DNA of 44,585 nt, from assembly GCF_019710745.1 (NCBI RefSeq), contig NZ_JAHKJW010000058.1, forward strand, positions 1 to 44,585. Reading direction: 5' to 3'. Within the stretch, counting starts at the first letter, position 1. Every line of letters begins with the position of its first letter. This document shows, piece by piece, positions 7,594-15,462 of this stretch. The position numbers were made by a program, and so were the translations under genes. The notes beneath the pieces are model-generated. The model had not been told where the DNA came from, did no database searches, and worked only from the letters and a program-made list of their open reading frames with translations. The DNA is from Streptomyces beigongshangae. Its GTDB lineage: Bacteria; Actinomycetota; Actinomycetes; Streptomycetales; Streptomycetaceae.

Positions 7594-8565
7594 ATGCCCT
7601 TCGCCCGACTGGCCACAGCGACGACCCCCACCTGCCACATCGGCCTGGGCCTCGCCGCAGTCGGCCGCCCCGGCTACATCAACCTCGGCCGGGACCGCGA
7701 CCTGGGGGAGGACCGCAGCGTGGAGGCGCTGCGCACCCGCACCCATGAACTCCTCGACGCCGCCTACGCCCAGGGGGTGCGCTACTTCGACGCCGCCCGC
7801 TCGTACGGCCGCTCGGAGGAGTTCCTGGCCGACTGGCTGAAGGCGCGGCCCGGCGTCGACGACATCGTCGTCGGCAGCAAATGGGGCTACACCTACACGG
7901 CCGGGTGGCGCACCGACGCCGAGGCGCACGAGATCAAGGACCACGGCCTCGCCACGTACCTACGGCAGCGCGCCGAGACCGCGGAGCTGCTCGGCGACCG
8001 GCTCGACCTCTACCAGATCCACTCGGTGACGCCCGGGAGCCCGGCCCTCACGGACAAGGAGCTGCACGCCGAACTGGCCGAAGCGGCGGCGCGGGGCCTG
8101 ACCGTCGGCTTCTCCACCAGCGGCCCCGCCCAGGCCGACGCGATCCGGGCCGCGCTCGCCGTGACCGTCGGCTCGGAACCCCTCTTCCGGACCGTCCAGG
8201 CCACGTACAACGTCCTGGACACCTCCGCCGGGCCGGCTCTCGCCGAGGCGCACGAAGCAGGACTCACCGTGATCGTCAAGGAGGGCATGGCCAACGGCCG
8301 TCTCGCCGGCCCGCACGCACCGGCCGCCGTACGCGCCCTCGCCGACGGCGCGGGCCTCGGCGCCGACGCGGTCGCCCTCGCCTATGTCCTGCGCCGGCCC
8401 TGGGCGGGCGTCGTCCTGTCCGGCGCGGCCACCACCGCTCAGCTCGCGTCCAACCTGCATGCCGCGGTGGTCGACCTCGACGACGAGCGGACGGCGCGGC
8501 TCGACGCACTGGCCGAGGCGCCGGAAGCGTACTGGGCGCGGCGCGGACGGCTCCCCTGGCACTGA
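7594..8565 (+). CDS. Aldo/keto reductase
   Basis: This 323-residue NADPH-dependent oxidoreductase has the (beta/alpha)8 fold. All four catalytic-tetrad residues are visible: D66 (YFDAARS), Y71 (SYGRSEE), K96 (VVGSKWGY) and H143 (LYQIHSV). The C-terminal cofactor region includes the GLGADAVALAYVLRRPWAGVVLSGA block. The substrate cannot be told from sequence. The ATG at 7594 has GGAG 6 bases upstream. It is divergent from a MarR regulator and upstream of an independently promoted TetR-exporter pair. Confidence 0.93.
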   Translation: MPFARLATATTPTCHIGLGLAAVGRPGYINLGRDRDLGEDRSVEALRTRTHELLDAAYAQGVRYFDAARSYGRSEEFLADWLKARPGVDDIVVGSKWGYTYTAGWRTDAEAHEIKDHGLATYLRQRAETAELLGDRLDLYQIHSVTPGSPALTDKELHAELAEAAARGLTVGFSTSGPAQADAIRAALAVTVGSEPLFRTVQATYNVLDTSAGPALAEAHEAGLTVIVKEGMANGRLAGPHAPAAVRALADGAGLGADAVALAYVLRRPWAGVVLSGAATTAQLASNLHAAVVDLDDERTARLDALAEAPEAYWARRGRLPWH

Positions 8566-8575
8566 CCCCCCCCGG

Positions 8576-8663
8576 CGGCTCCGGAACCTCCGGAACCTTC
8601 GAGACCTTCGGGTCCTCTTCACCTTCGAGTCCTCTTCAGTGCTGCTCCGATGCTGCTCCGACG
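8576..8663. repeat. Degenerate 9-base and 11-base tandem repeats after the reductase
   Basis: Consecutive 9-base units of the form CTCCGGAAC, CTCCGGAAC, CTTCGAGAC, CTTCGGGTC run from about 8578. They continue as CTTC-rich units and end in a doubled TGCTGCTCCGA (from about 8640). No gene is present here. Confidence 0.5.
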
Positions 8664-8701
8664 TGACCTGACCCACTACCGGTGAGCGTCGCACGCCTCT
8701 G

Positions 8702-8741
8702 ATGAGACGTTGACGTCTCATTCGGGTTATGGTTGTCTCAT
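8702..8741 (+). promoter_or_regulatory. TetR operator and leaderless -10 element
   Basis: ATGAGACGT (8702-8710) and ACGTCTCAT (8713-8721) are perfect 9-base inverted repeats with a 2-base spacer. A further half-site, GTCTCAT, runs through the start codon (8735-8741). TATGGT (8728-8733) fits a -10 placed 6 bases before the ATG at 8740. Together they suggest a leaderless transcript autoregulated by its TetR product. Confidence 0.65.
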
Positions 8742-9291
8742 GCCCATTGACCGTGAACATGTGCTGCGCAGTGCAGCCGCCCTGCTGACGCGGAGATCCA
8801 CCGCCACCATGGACGAGGTCGCCAGGGCGGCCGGGATCAGCAGGGCGACCCTGCACCGCCAGTTCGCCGGACGCGACGCCCTCGTACGGGCGCTGGAAGA
8901 ACTCGGCATCCAGGAGTGCGAGGCCGCGCTGGACGCGGCCCGGCTGGACGAGGGCACCGCCCGGGACGCCGTACGCCGTCTGGTGCGCGAGTTCGAGGGC
9001 GCCGCCGGGCTGATCGCCTTCCTCTACACCGAGAACCAGCTGTTCGAGGGGGAGGAGCAGAACGCGGGCTGGGCCCGGGTCGACGCCCGCGTCGCCGCGC
9101 TGTTCCGCCGGGGCCAGGAGAGCGGCGAGTTCCGTATCGACCTGACCCCGGCCTGGCTCACCGAGGCCCTCTACGGGCTCTGCGCCTCGGGGGCGTGGGC
9201 GGTGAGCGAGGGCCGGGTGGCGGCCAAGGACTTCCAGTACATGATCGTCGAGCTGCTGCTCGGCGGCGCACTACGGAGAGAGGGATCATGA
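8740..9291 (+). CDS. TetR-family transcriptional regulator
   Basis: The 183-residue protein has an N-terminal TetR HTH (MDEVARAAGISRATLHRQFAGRDAL, about 25-49, shown as the family pattern). An all-helical ligand-binding domain follows. No Shine-Dalgarno sequence precedes ATG 8740. Instead a -10-like TATGGT ends 6 bases upstream, so it is probably leaderless. The last four bases overlap the start of the downstream MFS exporter (ATGA), so the two are translationally coupled. It most likely represses the pair through the palindrome at 8702-8721, derepressed by an exporter substrate. Confidence 0.92.
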   Translation: MPIDREHVLRSAAALLTRRSTATMDEVARAAGISRATLHRQFAGRDALVRALEELGIQECEAALDAARLDEGTARDAVRRLVREFEGAAGLIAFLYTENQLFEGEEQNAGWARVDARVAALFRRGQESGEFRIDLTPAWLTEALYGLCASGAWAVSEGRVAAKDFQYMIVELLLGGALRREGS

Positions 9292-10817
9292 CCAGCACGG
9301 TGCGGCCGGCGTCCGCGGCGGAGACGGGGAAGCGGCCGGGCCGCTGGCTGGCGCTCGCCGTCCTCGTCCTCGCCGTGCTCCTGGTGGCCGTCGACGCGAC
9401 CGTCCTCGGCCTCGCGACGCCCTACATCAGCGAGGACCTGAAGCCGTCCGGCACGCAGCTGCTGTGGATCGGTGACGTCTACTCGTTCGTCATCGCCGGT
9501 CTGCTCGTCTCCATGGGCAGCCTCGGCGACCGCGTCGGCCGCAAGAAACTGCTCCTGATCGGCTCGGTCGCGTTCGGGCTGACGTCCGTGCTGAACGCCT
9601 ACGCGAGCACGCCCGAACTGATGATCGTGGCGCGGGCGCTGCTCGGTGTCGCGGGGGCCACGCTGATGCCCGCCACCCTCGCGCTGATCCGCAACCTCTT
9701 CCACGACCCGCGCGAACGCAGCCTCGCGATCGGCATCTGGGGCGCCACCGCCTCGGCCGGCACCGCGGTCGGTCCCGTCGTCGGCGGTTTCCTGCTCGAA
9801 CACTTCTGGTGGGGCTCCGTCTTCCTGATCAACCTCCCCGTGATGGCGGTCCTCGTCCTGGTCGGCGTGAAGCTGCTGCCCGAGTCCCGCAACCCCGAGC
9901 CCGGCCCCTGGGACCTCGTCAGCGTCGTGCTCTCCCTGGTCGGCATGATCGGCATCGTGTACGGGATCAAGGAGGCGGCCTCGCACGGCCCGAACGCGGC
10001 GGCGGGCGCGGCGGCGCTGCTGGGCGCGGCCGCGCTGTACGGATTCGTACGCCGCCAGCTCACGCTCCCGACCCCGCTGCTGAACATGCGGCTGTTCCGC
10101 AACCGGGGCTTCTCCGGAGCGGTGCTCGCCGACCTGCTGACCATCCTCGGCCTGTCCGGAGTGGTCTTCTTCCTGTCGCAGTACCTGCAACTCGTGCAGG
10201 GCCGCGGTCCGCTGGAGGCCGGGCTCGCCGAACTGCCCGCGGCGGTGGGGGCGGTGGCGGCGGGACTGGCCGCCGGGACGTTCGCACGCCGGTACTCGGT
10301 GCGTGCCGTCGTGGCGGGCGGCCTGGCCGCGATCGGGCTGGCCCTGGGCACCCTCACCGTGCTGAGCCAGTCCACCGGCTATCCGGTGCTCGGCACGGTC
10401 CTGCTGGTCGTCGGCGTCGGCGCGGGCTTCTCCTTCACCGTGACCGCGGACGTGATCCTCTCCAGCGTGCCCAAGGAGCAGGCGGGCGCCGCGTCGGCCG
10501 TCTCCGAGACGGCGTACGAACTGGGCGCGGCCCTGGGCATCGCCCTGCTCGGCTCGGTCGTCACCGGCGTCTACGCCGGTTTCACGGCCCCCGCGGGCAC
10601 ACCGCGGGACGTGGCCGACGCGGCCCACGAATCCCTCGGCGGAGCGGTGGAGGCGTCGTCGTCCCTGGCGGCCCCCGGACCCCTCCTGGACGCGGCCCGC
10701 ACGGCCTTCGTCGACGGCGTCGCCCTGGCGGCGGGCCTGGGCGCGGCGGTCCTGCTGGCGGCGTCGGCAGCGGCCTGGCTGCTCCTGCACCACCAGGAAC
10801 TGGAGAACGAGAACTGA
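9288..10817 (+). CDS. MFS exporter, DHA2 (14-segment) drug/proton antiporter type
   Basis: This 509-residue integral membrane exporter has about 14 hydrophobic segments, starting at LALAVLVLAVLLVAVDATVL. The loop 2-3 motif GSLGDRVGRKKLL (about 75-87) is the MFS motif A. The segment around GIWGATASAGTAVGPVVGG (about 144-162) is the antiporter motif C region. Its size and pattern match QacA/SmvA-type multidrug exporters of the DHA2 family. ATG 9288 overlaps the tetR stop, and GAGAGAGGG lies just upstream. The cargo is unknown, probably a cationic or hydrophobic toxic compound. Confidence 0.93.
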   Translation: MTSTVRPASAAETGKRPGRWLALAVLVLAVLLVAVDATVLGLATPYISEDLKPSGTQLLWIGDVYSFVIAGLLVSMGSLGDRVGRKKLLLIGSVAFGLTSVLNAYASTPELMIVARALLGVAGATLMPATLALIRNLFHDPRERSLAIGIWGATASAGTAVGPVVGGFLLEHFWWGSVFLINLPVMAVLVLVGVKLLPESRNPEPGPWDLVSVVLSLVGMIGIVYGIKEAASHGPNAAAGAAALLGAAALYGFVRRQLTLPTPLLNMRLFRNRGFSGAVLADLLTILGLSGVVFFLSQYLQLVQGRGPLEAGLAELPAAVGAVAAGLAAGTFARRYSVRAVVAGGLAAIGLALGTLTVLSQSTGYPVLGTVLLVVGVGAGFSFTVTADVILSSVPKEQAGAASAVSETAYELGAALGIALLGSVVTGVYAGFTAPAGTPRDVADAAHESLGGAVEASSSLAAPGPLLDAARTAFVDGVALAAGLGAAVLLAASAAAWLLLHHQELENEN

Positions 10818-10830
10818 CGACGACGACCCA

Positions 10831-10860
10831 TGAGGGGCGCGGGGAACAGCGCGTCCAGCC
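10831..10860 (+). repeat. Dispersed GCGCGGGGAAC-type repeat, copy 2
   Basis: GGGGCGCGGGGAACAGCGCG directly follows the MFS gene. It matches the other copies in this window listed under the repeat near 489. Confidence 0.5.
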
Positions 10861-10919
10861 CGACCCCGACCCCGACCGCGCAGATCGCGCGGGCGGGCAA
10901 CACGGTGGCCGCCGCGGCG

Positions 10920-11443
10920 CGGGCGTCGTCGCCCCGGTGGTCCGGGGCGGCGCTGATGGTGGGCAGCGGCCTGTCCAACCAGGTCGGAGCATCGATGGCC
11001 GCGTTGGCCTTCCCGGTGCTCGGACCGACGGGAGTGGTGGCGGTTGCGCCAGTGGGTGGCCGCCGTGATGCTGCCGAGCGCCGGCCGGCCGAAGCCGCGT
11101 TCCTTCACCGCCGCGCAGTGGCGTCCGGTCCTTGGTCTTGCCGCGGTGTTCGCGACCGTGAACCTCACGCTGTATGCGGCGATCGACCGGACCGGGCTCG
11201 GCTTGGCGGTCACTCCGGAGTTCCTCGGCCCGCTCGCTGTGGCGCCGGCGAGCTCCCGCCGCCGTACCGATCTGGCCTGTGCCCTCGCCGCCGCGGCGGG
11301 CGTGGTGGTCCTCACCCGCCCCCGGCCCAGCACGGATTATCTCCGGCATCGGCCTGGCCCTGATCGCCGCCGTCTGCTGGGGCTGTCACATCCTGCTCAA
11401 CCGCACCGTGGGCGAGCGCCTGCCCGGGCTGCAGGGATCGGCC
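10920..11443 (+). pseudogene. EamA/DMT-type permease pseudogene, frameshifted twice and truncated
   Basis: Homology to EamA-family (RhtA-like) permeases runs through three frames. The first segment, with GAALMVGSGLSNQVGASMAA, ends near 11,042. The second, RQWVAAVMLPSAGRPKPRSF to VVVLTRPRPSTDY, runs to about 11,335. The third, SGIGLALIAAVCWGCHILLN to GLQGSA, ends near 11,443. Two single-base shifts connect them. The C-terminal half of the roughly 300-residue family and a credible N-terminus are missing. An intact product cannot be made, so this is a decayed gene between the exporter and plsC. Confidence 0.82.
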
Positions 11444-11822
11444 CCGGGATGCCGGTACCTGCTCCGACCGGGCCTTCCGCCACGTCTTCGGCCACGTCTT
11501 TGGCCGAGGCGGGGGCAAGCACCGGACGGGCCGCCGCCCAGCCACCCGTCATGACGTGGGCAGAGTGCCCGCCACCGGTGAGGCGTTCAGCCGTCCCACC
11601 CCCACCCACCACAAGGTCGGCAGAGAGCCACGTCGAGCTGGACGGACGTCAAGCCCGTCCCCGGGCAAACCCGCATCCGATGACCGGCAGCCGCTCTGTG
11701 AAGGGCACGGGGAACTGCGCGACCAGCCACAACGTGGCCCGCAGCCGACAAGCCGACAAGCCGACAAGCCGACGTCCGCCTTCCGACTCCCCCGGAGCGC
11801 CGGAAGCAGAAAACCAGCGGAG
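11444..11822. other. Gene-free stretch with repeat copy 3 and short tandem repeat
   Basis: No gene is supported. It contains copy 3 of the dispersed repeat (11,699-11,735, with GGGGAACTGCGCGACCAGCC) and, directly after, a short GCCGACAA tandem run (about 11,743-11,770). This probably represents decay of the permease pseudogene plus repeat insertion. Confidence 0.45.
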
Positions 11823-12497
11823 CTAGGCCGCTTCCTTGGCCTTCGTGGCGTACATGTCCACGTACTCCTGCCCCGACAACCGCATGACCTCGGTCATCAC
11901 CGAGTCCGTCACGGCCCGCAGCACGTACCGGTCCCGGTCCATGCCCTCGTACCGCGAGAACTCCATCGCCCCACCGAAGCGGACGGTGACCTTCCCGGGA
12001 CGGGGGAAGCCGGCGCCACCGGGCTGGATCTTGTCCGTGCCGATGATGGCGAACGGGACGACGGGCGCGCCGGTCATCAGCGCGAGCCGGGCGATACCGG
12101 TGCGACCGCGGTAGAGCCGGCCGTCGGGGGAGCGGGTGCCCTCCGGGTAGATGCTGAAGACCTTGCCCTCCTCCAGCACCCGGCGGCCGGTCATCAGCGC
12201 GGCGACACCGCCGCGGCCGCCGTCCCGGTCGACCGGGATCATGCCGCAGCCGGTGAAGAACCAGGCCATCAGCCGCCCCTTGAAGCCCTTGCCGGTGACG
12301 TACTCGTCCTTGCCGATGAAGAAGACCTGCCGGTCGCAGAAGAGCGGCATGATCATCGAGTCGATGAAGGTGAGGTGGTTGCCGGCGAGGATGACCGGGC
12401 CCGTGCCCGGAATGTGCTCCGCACCCTCCACCCGTGGGCGGAACATCAGGCGCATGATCGGTCCGAGCACTGCCTTGATGAGCGCGAAGCGGGACAA
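11823..12497 (-). CDS. 1-acyl-sn-glycerol-3-phosphate acyltransferase (PlsC family)
   Basis: This enzyme transfers an acyl chain to lysophosphatidic acid or a related acceptor, making phosphatidic acid at the membrane. The HX4D catalytic motif is NHLTFID (H41, D46), and the second signature, YPEGTRS, lies near residue 112. A TTG start at 12497 is chosen: CCCTCC (GGAGGG on this strand) lies 4 bases upstream, and the family normally starts at (M)SRFALIKAVLG. Upstream in-frame codons would add an unconserved tail. At 224 residues the length is normal. It is divergent from the glycerophosphodiesterase gene, so the two lipid-related genes share an intergenic region. Confidence 0.9.
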   Translation of the reverse strand: MSRFALIKAVLGPIMRLMFRPRVEGAEHIPGTGPVILAGNHLTFIDSMIMPLFCDRQVFFIGKDEYVTGKGFKGRLMAWFFTGCGMIPVDRDGGRGGVAALMTGRRVLEEGKVFSIYPEGTRSPDGRLYRGRTGIARLALMTGAPVVPFAIIGTDKIQPGGAGFPRPGKVTVRFGGAMEFSRYEGMDRDRYVLRAVTDSVMTEVMRLSGQEYVDMYATKAKEAA

Positions 12498-12631
12498 CGG
12501 GCCCTCCGGTGTCAAGGGGTGGAATATGAGTCTGTGCAGGTGAGGACGATACTCGCGGGTGGCGGGATCGCGCACATCGGGTTCACCGACCCGATACGCA
12601 CTGTTGACCCTCGTTTACCTGCGGGAGCGCC

Positions 12632-12653
12632 TTGTCACCCGGTTGTCACCCGT
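12632..12653 (+). promoter_or_regulatory. PHO-box-like 11-base direct repeats
   Basis: Two adjacent 11-base units, TTGTCACCCGG (12632-12642) and TTGTCACCCGT (12643-12653), match the layout of Streptomyces PhoP-binding direct repeats (core GTTCACC) with one core mismatch. Two weaker units precede them from 12602, and GTTCACC itself occurs near 12,582. They lie between plsC and the glpQ-like gene. Confidence 0.45.
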
Positions 12654-12735
12654 ACGAGACGGTGTGACGAAGTCCGCACGTATGGGCGTCTTCGGGTCTA
12701 GTTCCCGACGTCCGCTCCCCAAACTTCCGTTCGCC

Positions 12736-12819
12736 GCCGACCGCCGACCGCCGACCGCCGACCGCCGACCGCCGACCGCCGACCGCCGACCGGCGACCGG
12801 CGACCGGCGACCGGCGACC
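12736..12819. repeat. Heptamer tandem array, 12 perfect-length copies in two subtypes
   Basis: Eight consecutive GCCGACC units (12736-12791) are followed by four GGCGACC units (12792-12819) with no change in period. It is a 7-base microsatellite in the glpQ upstream region, with a block switch from C to G at position 2 of the unit. Confidence 0.95.
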
Positions 12820-12898
12820 GGCGGGGACGACGGAAGCCTGGTCCCGCGGCCCGCCCACCCCATGGGACATCCAGCATCACCCACGTGTTCCGTTCGAG

Positions 12899-12931
12899 GT
12901 CTCCCGCCTGTCACCCGGCCGCACCTACGAT
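12899..12931 (+). promoter_or_regulatory. Candidate phosphate-controlled promoter of the glpQ-like gene
   Basis: GTCTCCCGCCT (12899-12909) and GTCACCCGGCC (12910-12920) are 11-base PHO-like units. They end 5 bases before TACGAT (12926-12931), a possible -10. No normal -35 is present, as expected for an activator-dependent promoter. PhoP control is inferred from this and from the gene's role. Confidence 0.4.
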
Positions 12932-12976
12932 CGGTCCCGGTTTGACAGGTGCAGGGCAGTATGCGGAGGAGCGCTC

Positions 12977-14164
12977 ATGAGCACGCACGGCACGCAGGAG
13001 ACGCAGGGGCCCGACGAGGGCCGGGACGGGATCACCCCGGGACGGCGCGCCCTGCTCGGGGCCGCGGTGCTCGGCGCCGGCGGGGCGGTCCTCGGACTGC
13101 CGGCCACGGCGAGAGCCGGCGAGAAGCACACGGGCGGGGGCTACCGGAGCCTGCCCAAGCCGACGATCATCGGGCACCGGGGCGCCAGCGGCTACCGCCC
13201 GGAGCACACGCTCGGCGCGTACCAGCTGGCCCTCGACATGGGCGCGCACGTCGTCGAGGCGGGCGACCTGGTGCCGACCAGGGACGGTCACCTCGTCTGC
13301 CGCCACGAGCCCGAGATCGGCGGGACGACGGACGTGGCCGCCCACCCGGAGTTCGCGGACCGCCGGAGGACCAAGCTCCTCGACGGGGTCTCCACGACCG
13401 GTTGGTTCACCGAGGACTTCACGCTCGCGGAGCTGAAGACCCTCCGGGCCAAGGAGCGCATCCCGGCCAACCGCCCGCACAACACGCTCTACGACGGCCG
13501 CTGGGAGATCCCCACCTTCGAGGAGGTGCTGCGCTGGCGGGACGAGCAGAGCAGGAAGCGCGGCAGGCAGGTCTGGATCTACCCCGAGCTCAAGCACCCC
13601 ACCTACTTCCGCAAGCTGGGTCTCGGCCTGGAGGAGCGGGTCGCCAAGGTGCTGCGCAGGCACGGCCTGGACAAGAAGAACTCGCCCGTCATCCTCCAGT
13701 CCTTCGAGCCGACCAGCGTCCAGCGTCTCGACAAGCTGGTGGACAACCCGCTCGTGGTGCTCCTCTCCGCGGCCGGTACCCGCCCCTGGGACTTCGTGGA
13801 GACGGGTGACCCCCGTACGGTCGCCGACCTGGTGAAGCCGGCCGGCCTGAAGTGGATCGCCTCGTACGCGCAGGGCATCGGGCCGACCCTGGACCTGGTC
13901 GTTCCGAAGGACGCGAGCGGCAACCTCACCACGCCCACCACCCTGGTCCGGGACGCGCACGCCGCGGGCCTGATCCTGCACCCGTACACGATGCGCAACG
14001 AGAACCCCTTCCTGCCCGCGAACTTCCGCAGGGGGACCGACGCGGACGCCTACGGTGACGCCTTCGGCGCCTTCCGGGCGTATTTCGCGACCGGCATCGA
14101 CGGCGTCTTCACCGACCACCCGGACACCGGTGTCCTCGCCCGCGAGGACTTCCTCCGCGGCTGA
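12977..14164 (+). CDS. glpQ1: Tat-exported glycerophosphodiester phosphodiesterase (GlpQ1-like)
   Basis: This secreted enzyme hydrolyses glycerophosphodiesters from phospholipids or teichoic acids to glycerol-3-phosphate and an alcohol, scavenging phosphate. The 395-residue product has a Tat signal (GRRALLGAAVLGAGGA, about 22-37) and ends its signal at ARA-GE. The GDPD signature is IIGHRGASGYRPEHT (H67, R68, E76), with a later PEL region (WIYPELKHPTYF) and FTDHPD near the end. The metal-binding acidic pair reads V-E94-A-G-D97, one residue longer than the usual E-x-D spacing. ATG 12977 has GGAGGAG 6 bases upstream. PHO-box-like repeats lie upstream. Confidence 0.9.
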   Translation: MSTHGTQETQGPDEGRDGITPGRRALLGAAVLGAGGAVLGLPATARAGEKHTGGGYRSLPKPTIIGHRGASGYRPEHTLGAYQLALDMGAHVVEAGDLVPTRDGHLVCRHEPEIGGTTDVAAHPEFADRRRTKLLDGVSTTGWFTEDFTLAELKTLRAKERIPANRPHNTLYDGRWEIPTFEEVLRWRDEQSRKRGRQVWIYPELKHPTYFRKLGLGLEERVAKVLRRHGLDKKNSPVILQSFEPTSVQRLDKLVDNPLVVLLSAAGTRPWDFVETGDPRTVADLVKPAGLKWIASYAQGIGPTLDLVVPKDASGNLTTPTTLVRDAHAAGLILHPYTMRNENPFLPANFRRGTDADAYGDAFGAFRAYFATGIDGVFTDHPDTGVLAREDFLRG

Positions 14165-14256
14165 CGGGGTTCACGGGCCCGGCGGGGGTCCGCGGGACCG
14201 GCAGGCCCGAGAGGGCGGGCCCGTCCGTCAACGGCCGGGCCCGCGGACCCGGTCGG

Positions 14257-14817
14257 GTGACGGACGGCCGCCCCGGCAACCTCGCGCGGGGCGGCCGCGT
14301 CGTGCCGCACATGACCCACGACCTGGTGGCCGCCCTGCGCCCCCTGCTCACCGCGGAGGCGTCGGCCGAGGCGTACGCCTGCGCGACCGAGCCCGCCGAC
14401 CTGGAGCAGGCCGTCTGGGTGCGCCTCCTGGAACGTCTCGGCGCGGACGGCCCACCCGCCGATCCGGCGGCCTGGCTGCGGGCCGCCGTACGGGCCGAGG
14501 CGCGCCGCGCCGGACACATGGCCCACCTCGAACGGCCGTACGCGTCCGAGCCCGTGGACGACACCCGGCCGGGGCCCGAGCGGCTCGCGCTGGGCGCCGA
14601 CCGCCGCCGCGCCCTGCACTCCGCCGTACGCCGGCTGCCGGGCCGCTGCCCGCGCCTCATCGCGGCCCTGCTCTCCCCGCAGGACCTCACCTACCGGGAA
14701 ATCGCGGACGAGTTGGGTATCTCACAGGGCAGCCTCGGTCCGGAACGTTCCAGATGCCTTGGATGTCTGCGCCGAATGCTCACGGCGGAGGTTGCGGCGC
14801 ATGAACCGCGGGGATAG
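14257..14817 (+). CDS. ECF-type RNA polymerase sigma factor
   Basis: The 186-residue protein fits a small ECF sigma factor. A region-2-like segment (LEQAVWVRLLERLGADGPPA, about 49-68) and AWLRAAVRAEARR are followed by a linker and a region-4 helix-turn-helix (LTYREIADELGISQGSLGPE, about 144-163). The usual bulky region-2 motifs are weak, so it belongs to a diverged group. The GTG at 14257 keeps the longest frame; ATG 14311 (MTHDLVAALRPL) is an equally reasonable start, and neither has a strong ribosome site. No anti-sigma gene is adjacent. It is followed 46 bases later by a GNAT gene, possibly cotranscribed. Confidence 0.78.
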   Translation: MTDGRPGNLARGGRVVPHMTHDLVAALRPLLTAEASAEAYACATEPADLEQAVWVRLLERLGADGPPADPAAWLRAAVRAEARRAGHMAHLERPYASEPVDDTRPGPERLALGADRRRALHSAVRRLPGRCPRLIAALLSPQDLTYREIADELGISQGSLGPERSRCLGCLRRMLTAEVAAHEPRG

Positions 14818-14863
14818 GAGTGAGGGACAACCGGCGGAACAGGTGAGCGGGAGGCATGCACAC

Positions 14864-15367
14864 ATGGGCATGAGCGTGACCATCTCGGCGGCTACCGAAC
14901 AGGACGCCGAACAGATCCTCAAACTGCAGTTCCTCTGCTACCAGAGCGAGGCCGCGCTGTACGGCGACTACAGCATCGAGCCGCTCACCCAGTCCCTCGA
15001 CTCCCTCAAGGCGGAGCTCGCGGACGGCACGGTCCTGGTGGCCCGGCTCGGCGACGAGGTGGTGGCCTCGGTGCGCGGCGCCGTGGCCACGGACGGCACG
15101 GCCCGTATCGACAAGCTCATCGTCCACCCGCGGATGCAGCGGCACGGGCTGGGCGGGCGGCTGCTGGACGCGATCGAGTCCCGGCTCGCCGCGGACGAGG
15201 GGGCGAAGAGCTTCCAGCTCTTCACCGGCCACCGCAGTGAGCGCAATCTGCGGCTGTACCGCAAGCACGGGTACGAGGCCGTGGCCACGGAGCGGGTGGA
15301 CGAGCGGCTCAGCCTGGTGACGCTCGCCAAGGACGCACGGGCCGGCGCGTTCGTCACCAGCGCGTAG
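14864..15367 (+). CDS. GNAT-family N-acetyltransferase
   Basis: The 167-residue protein has the GNAT acetyl-CoA fold. The strand-loop-helix for CoA binding is IVHPRMQRHGLGGRLLDAIE (the R/Q-x-x-G-x-G/A pattern is RHGLGG, about residues 93-98). The C-terminal strand and helix NLRLYRKHGYEAV are also present. The acceptor is unknown. ATG 14864 follows GGGAGG at a 9-base spacing; an internal ATG at 14870 is an alternative. It is downstream of the ECF sigma gene on the same strand. Confidence 0.88.
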   Translation: MGMSVTISAATEQDAEQILKLQFLCYQSEAALYGDYSIEPLTQSLDSLKAELADGTVLVARLGDEVVASVRGAVATDGTARIDKLIVHPRMQRHGLGGRLLDAIESRLAADEGAKSFQLFTGHRSERNLRLYRKHGYEAVATERVDERLSLVTLAKDARAGAFVTSA

Positions 15368-15389
15368 GGCGCCGCGCGGGACGCGGCCC

Positions 15390-15425
15390 TGTGACGCGGT
15401 GCGGTTCTGTGACGCGGTGCGGTTC
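15390..15425. repeat. Perfect 18-base tandem duplication
   Basis: TGTGACGCGGTGCGGTTC occurs at 15390-15407 and again at 15408-15425, in the gap between two convergent genes. Confidence 0.9.
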
Positions 15426-15462
15426 TGGACGTGGTCCTGCGAAGGCGCCCCGTGGAGCGATC

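Noticed and set aside
12615..12914. Repetitive GRRSAVGGRRS-type ORFs on the minus strand
   Set aside because: They simply translate the heptamer array and carry no conserved domain or ribosome site.
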